The notes under the pieces were generated by a model, which worked only from the letters and a program-made list of their open reading frames with translations, was not told where the DNA came from and ran no database searches. 64,000 nt of DNA, from assembly GCA_019775845.1 (NCBI GenBank), contig JADQAV010000003.1:558001-622000 (forward strand), read 5' to 3'. A program made the translations under genes and the position numbers. The DNA is from Myrmaecium sp. VS I D KN 1 (Eukaryota > Ascomycota > Dothideomycetes > Valsariales > Valsariaceae). This document shows positions 60,901 to 64,000 of this stretch, piece after piece (the first letter of the stretch is position 1; every line of letters starts with the position of its first letter).

Positions 60901-63066
60901 CGATCCGTATCCAATTTGGGCAGCCCGAACGGATCGAGTTCCAGGTTATCAGCAAGCTCCTGCTCTTTCTTCTTCTTAGATTTTTGTGGTTTCGGTACAG
61001 ATTGAAAGGCCGGCGTGTGTTTGGGCTTGCTCTTCTGATTGGACTCGTAATGCTTGATGGCCTCCCAGGATGTAACGCCCGAGTCCACGGCCTTCTGGAA
61101 GTGACGAAATGTGCGGTACACGTAGTGGACATATTTGATGTGGGGACTGATGGACGTATCGCGAATGATGGCAAGGTGACGAAGGTGTGGTGGTTGCGAG
61201 ATTTCCCAGACATCAGTAAGTCGACCGAGTAGGTTGTCAAGCGGTCTAGCCCAATGCTTACCCAGGCCGCAGTTACGAAGTGCCATGGATGACACGCCCT
61301 CTTCGCCATGCGAGTCAATGAACTGGAAGAGAAAGTTCTGTACGGCGATATCCGGTTGCCATTGCGGTGGCAGTCGTCTGACGTCCTCCACCTCATCGTC
61401 TGCATCTTCAAGCACAGCAGCTTCGAGATTCCCATCCTTCACATCCAGCTCCAGCCGCTGCTCCTCTTCGACTTCCTCCCCCTCCGCATCCATGTCGCTG
61501 CCGATATCGTCACCATCCTCCCCAGCATCTTCCTTTTCATACCCGGGAGTAACCTTGCCAACAGCCACAGCTGCGTGTACCATTGCATAGCGGTCACGCT
61601 CAGTGAGCGGACGGAGCGCCTTGATACAGCGAAGATAGTGCGGCCCAGGGCCTTTGAGTTTTCTCCGGACAGTTGCGATATGCTCTTTCTCTCGAGCTTT
61701 GACGCGGACCTTCTTGATGACTCCGATCGCACAGAGCCGGGTAATTGCGCGACCTATGGTCCTACGAGCCCATCGATTTGGGTTGCCGTCGTTCCAACCA
61801 ACACCCAGGTCCTCTTTCAGCTCCTCCACGATGATGATAGGCTTCTTCGTCAACGCTTCGGCAAGGTAGTCAAATAAGTTGTCCTGTATGAGCCTGCCGT
61901 CGGCAAAGATAGGTTTGTTTTCCGCAGTAGAGCTCATGTTGCCCTTCACCTGGATGTCGGCCACGTCATTCGTCTTGAATTTCCTGAGCGTACACAGACT
62001 CGTGCGCATCTTCGTAACGGAAACACTCTGCTTGATTATGTAGCCCTTCTCGTGTAAGCCATCCGTACGTTTCGGAACGGACCGTTTGTCCTGGCCACTC
62101 AGTCTGATGAGCTCCGGCTGCAGGATACCCTTCTCACCCTGCGCAGCGATGAGCGAAAGGAGCACCCATTCAAGAGGCTGGATGCGTCGAAGGTCGGGTC
62201 CATGACCAGCGATTGCATGCCACATGCGTTCTTCGGTCACAAAAAGCCTCATCGGTTTTGCAGCTGCCTTCTTCACTGCTTTCGCCTTCCCCTTCCCTTT
62301 CTCCGGTGCTTCTGCTGCCGCCACATCGTCATTCTGAGCCGCTGAACCAGCAGCCTCGAGCTCCTGAAATTGCGCAAATGACAGATCCTTGATCTGGATA
62401 TTATCGCCGATCAAGACATCGGGATGCACCCGAAACCACTTCCAAACGTATTCCAAGAACGGCGCATCAACAACTTGCGGCGGTAGAGACGAGGACCCTC
62501 CAAATATGGCATCTTCAGGTCCATCTTCCCGCGTATAGTAGTTCTGCACAAACTTTTTAAAGTCGGCGCTGGTGGCACCTATACTCCCAGATTAGTCGAG
62601 CCGACGGTTGATGGAAAGGTAGCCGGCTCATCGCAGTGAACGCAACAGAGATCGAAAGCAACGGACAGCAAATCACAAGGCCGTCTCGAAGCTCCGCACG
62701 CGCGACCTGAACAAAGGCCCAATCTCAACTCCGGAACCTCTTCCGTGATGTTCATATGGCCGCGGATCCACACGCCAAGCGACGCACAACATCTCCACCT
62801 CAAACTTCCCTTTTCAGATAGAGAGAACCGACAGGAACCGCAAACAGGAGGGGAAAAAAATAGAGAGAAAAGTCCGACGTCATTGAAAGAACGAACCATT
62901 AGAAGACTCTCCCGATCGCGCTTGGTAGACCAGAAACCCTAAACGTAGAGAAAAGAAAACCAATATGCAAAAGATAAAAAGAAAAGAAAAACGTACCCGT
63001 GCTCCCACAAAGCGCAATCTCCTCCAACAGCGCATCCACCAAGCCGTCAAATCCCCTCGCCGCCAT
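54951..63066 (-). CDS. TFC3: TFIIIC largest subunit, B-block-binding (Tfc3/sfc3, tau138)
   Basis: Binds the B box of tRNA promoters as part of TFIIIC and recruits TFIIIB for Pol III transcription; nuclear. Exons 63066-62997 and 62578-54951 give 2565 aa. Exon 1 encodes 23 codons (MAARGFDGLVDALLEEIALC, GST) and joins in phase 1 across a 418-nt intron (62579-62996; GTACGT...GTATAG) to GATSADFKKFVQNYYTRE, making the N-terminal winged-helix start typical of the family. B-block/winged-helix motifs: EWVLLSLIAAQGEKGILQPE with KRTDGLHEKGYIIKQSV, and SMALRNCGLGKHWARPLDNL with YVHYVYRTFRHF. The middle is disordered with basic KKR/E-R coiled segments and an AT-hook-like RGRPRKAKI (about residue 1100). 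C-terminal helical domains include YDTAYEWQVWGSLMQPG and INWQLIQHVFRDHPHFD. No intron is needed in the 7.6-kb second exon. Confidence 0.94.
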
Positions 63067-64000
63067 GACCTCCTGCAGGCGAGGGCACAATCACTCACTC
63101 TCCCCTCTCCAAACCCAAGCGATCAAAGCAATCCCTGTCGTGAGCAGCGAAGTGAGCGCATGTGTTTGCTGGTCGACGGTGATGACGACGGACGACCAAG
63201 AGAAAAGAAAAAGTGAGGTTGATCGGGATCGAACACGGCGGCGGGGCTTCTCGAACCAGGTGTGCGCGCGCGGTGGTGCGGTCGTCGTCGGTGGTGGGTG
63301 TGGGCGGTGTTACCGGTGTGGCGGGAGGGGTTCTTCCGCCAAGGAAGCCTGGTGGTAGTGGTCACGTGAGGAACGCAGACCTCGTTCTGCCTGAGGCCTC
63401 AATCATTCGCATCTGCGAGGCATCACCAGGCATCACTACATTCTAATTCTGCCTAAGGCATAAACGTCACCACCATCCCATCCATCCTTCTTCAACGCCA
63501 CTGAATCCAACTCACATCGCCATTCCCAAACCCCCGGAACTTCCCCCTCCATAATCACAAACAGAAATACCAGTGAAGTGAAGTCACAATTGCATCTTCC
63601 ATTCCCTCCTCACCCCAGCCAGACACGGAATCCTTCGATCTCTGATTCCTTCGTTAGCTTCCGCGGGGGGATGGTTACATACAATAGTGAATCCGATCGA
63701 AATCCTCCATCCCCCATTCGCCGCGGCACACCTTGCATAAACAATAACCTCTCCTTACCTATACATGCGTTTATTGTCCATATGTACATACGCAATGTCC
63801 ATCCCCATCCCCATCCCCATCCCATACCTATGATGCACACCCCCTCCGACGTCCTCGGCCCCTCTCGGCCATCTCTCGGGCGCGCGCGTGCAAGGGCCGG
63901 GCGGACGGGTGGAACCGGGGACACAGCACTGACGGAGCGCTCGGGAGGATCCGGAGCGTCACACACCATACTTACCACACGACACCGGCCAGGAAGAACT
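63067..64000. other. Upstream region of the TFIIIC gene to the right edge
   Basis: No gene seen in 934 bp. Contains a CCATCC hexanucleotide repeat at 63800-63824 and CGTCGTCGG/GGTGGTGTG-rich sequence near 63,270. Promoter elements cannot be assigned. Confidence 0.45.
63800..63824. repeat. (CATCCC)4 hexanucleotide repeat
   Basis: Four units in non-coding DNA about 730 bp upstream of the TFIIIC start codon. Confidence 0.85.

Noticed and set aside
13108-63066. Functional linkage between the tRNA genes and the TFIIIC gene in the same window
   Set aside because: They are tens of kilobases apart with unrelated genes between; tRNA genes are dispersed genome-wide, so proximity is most likely coincidence.
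1-64000. Secondary-metabolite or other functional gene cluster
   Set aside because: Three regulators occur but no polyketide synthase, NRPS, terpene or tailoring enzyme is present; neighbouring genes are unrelated housekeeping and signalling functions.
1-64000. Transposons, viral remnants, CRISPR arrays or RIP-degraded blocks
   Set aside because: No terminal repeats with target duplications, no transposase or reverse-transcriptase motifs, no spaced repeats, and no long AT-rich TpA-biased block were seen.

Overview
The window is genomic DNA of a filamentous ascomycete (Pezizomycotina). The evidence is intron-poor genes with short introns (about 45-190 nt, one of 418 nt) using GTRNGT donors, CTAAC/CTGAT-type branch sites and YAG acceptors, together with fungal-specific protein families (Zn2Cys6 and C2H2 regulators with a fungal transcription-factor domain, a Dnf3-type flippase, AIM6-like, PAP2_3, DUF3500, KRE1-like) and intron-bearing nuclear tRNA genes. 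The class cannot be fixed from the sequence alone. No transposon, CRISPR array, virus remnant or secondary-metabolite cluster was recognised; this looks like ordinary chromosomal arm with wide, simple-repeat-rich intergenic spaces. There are two assembly gaps (40 N and 2 N), each beside poly-G.

Layout: (1) 1-3084, minus: Cdc25-type Ras guanine-nucleotide exchange factor, cut by the left edge. (2) 3.1-8.2 kb: empty divergent regulatory region. (3) 8.2-10.9 kb, plus: C2H2 regulator. (4) 13.1-13.3 kb: tRNA-like gene, possibly Ile(UAU). (5) 15.25-16.8 kb, plus: PAP2-type membrane phosphatase/transferase. (6) 19.9-20.5 kb, minus: tRNA-Pro(CGG) and tRNA-Val(AAC). (7) 21.4-22.9 kb, minus: AIM6-like phosphodiesterase. 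(8) 25.2-26.3 kb, plus: basic, probably nucleolar, unknown protein with a 15-codon first exon. (9) 26.7-27.1 kb, plus: tRNA-Gly(GCC) and tRNA-Cys(GCA). (10) 28.5-33.7 kb, plus: Dnf3-type P4-ATPase. (11) 34.4-35.9 kb, minus: DUF3500 protein. (12) 37.7-40.55 kb, minus: second C2H2 regulator, with a 16-nt microexon. (13) 41.1-41.8 kb, minus: small conserved-looking unknown protein. (14) 45.0-47.6 kb, plus: Zn2Cys6 regulator. (15) 48.0-50.3 kb, minus: dihydroxyacetone kinase. (16) 51.9-52.4 kb, minus: small secreted, probably GPI-anchored cell-wall protein. (17) 55.0-63.1 kb, minus: largest TFIIIC subunit (Tfc3/sfc3), the factor that reads the B box of tRNA genes.

The genes do not form a pathway cluster. 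Themes are signalling and gene regulation (RasGEF, three DNA-binding regulators, TFIIIC), membrane lipid handling (flippase, PAP2, AIM6-like), and glycerol/dihydroxyacetone metabolism. Most protein genes had to be assembled from several exons; splice choices were made by consensus sites plus preservation of frame and of the protein motif across the junction. The most striking observations are the microexon that supplies both zinc-ligand histidines of a zinc finger, the same intron position inside finger 1 of both C2H2 genes, a dense array of R-x-S motifs in the flippase, and the intron-bearing tRNA genes, one with a mispaired T arm.
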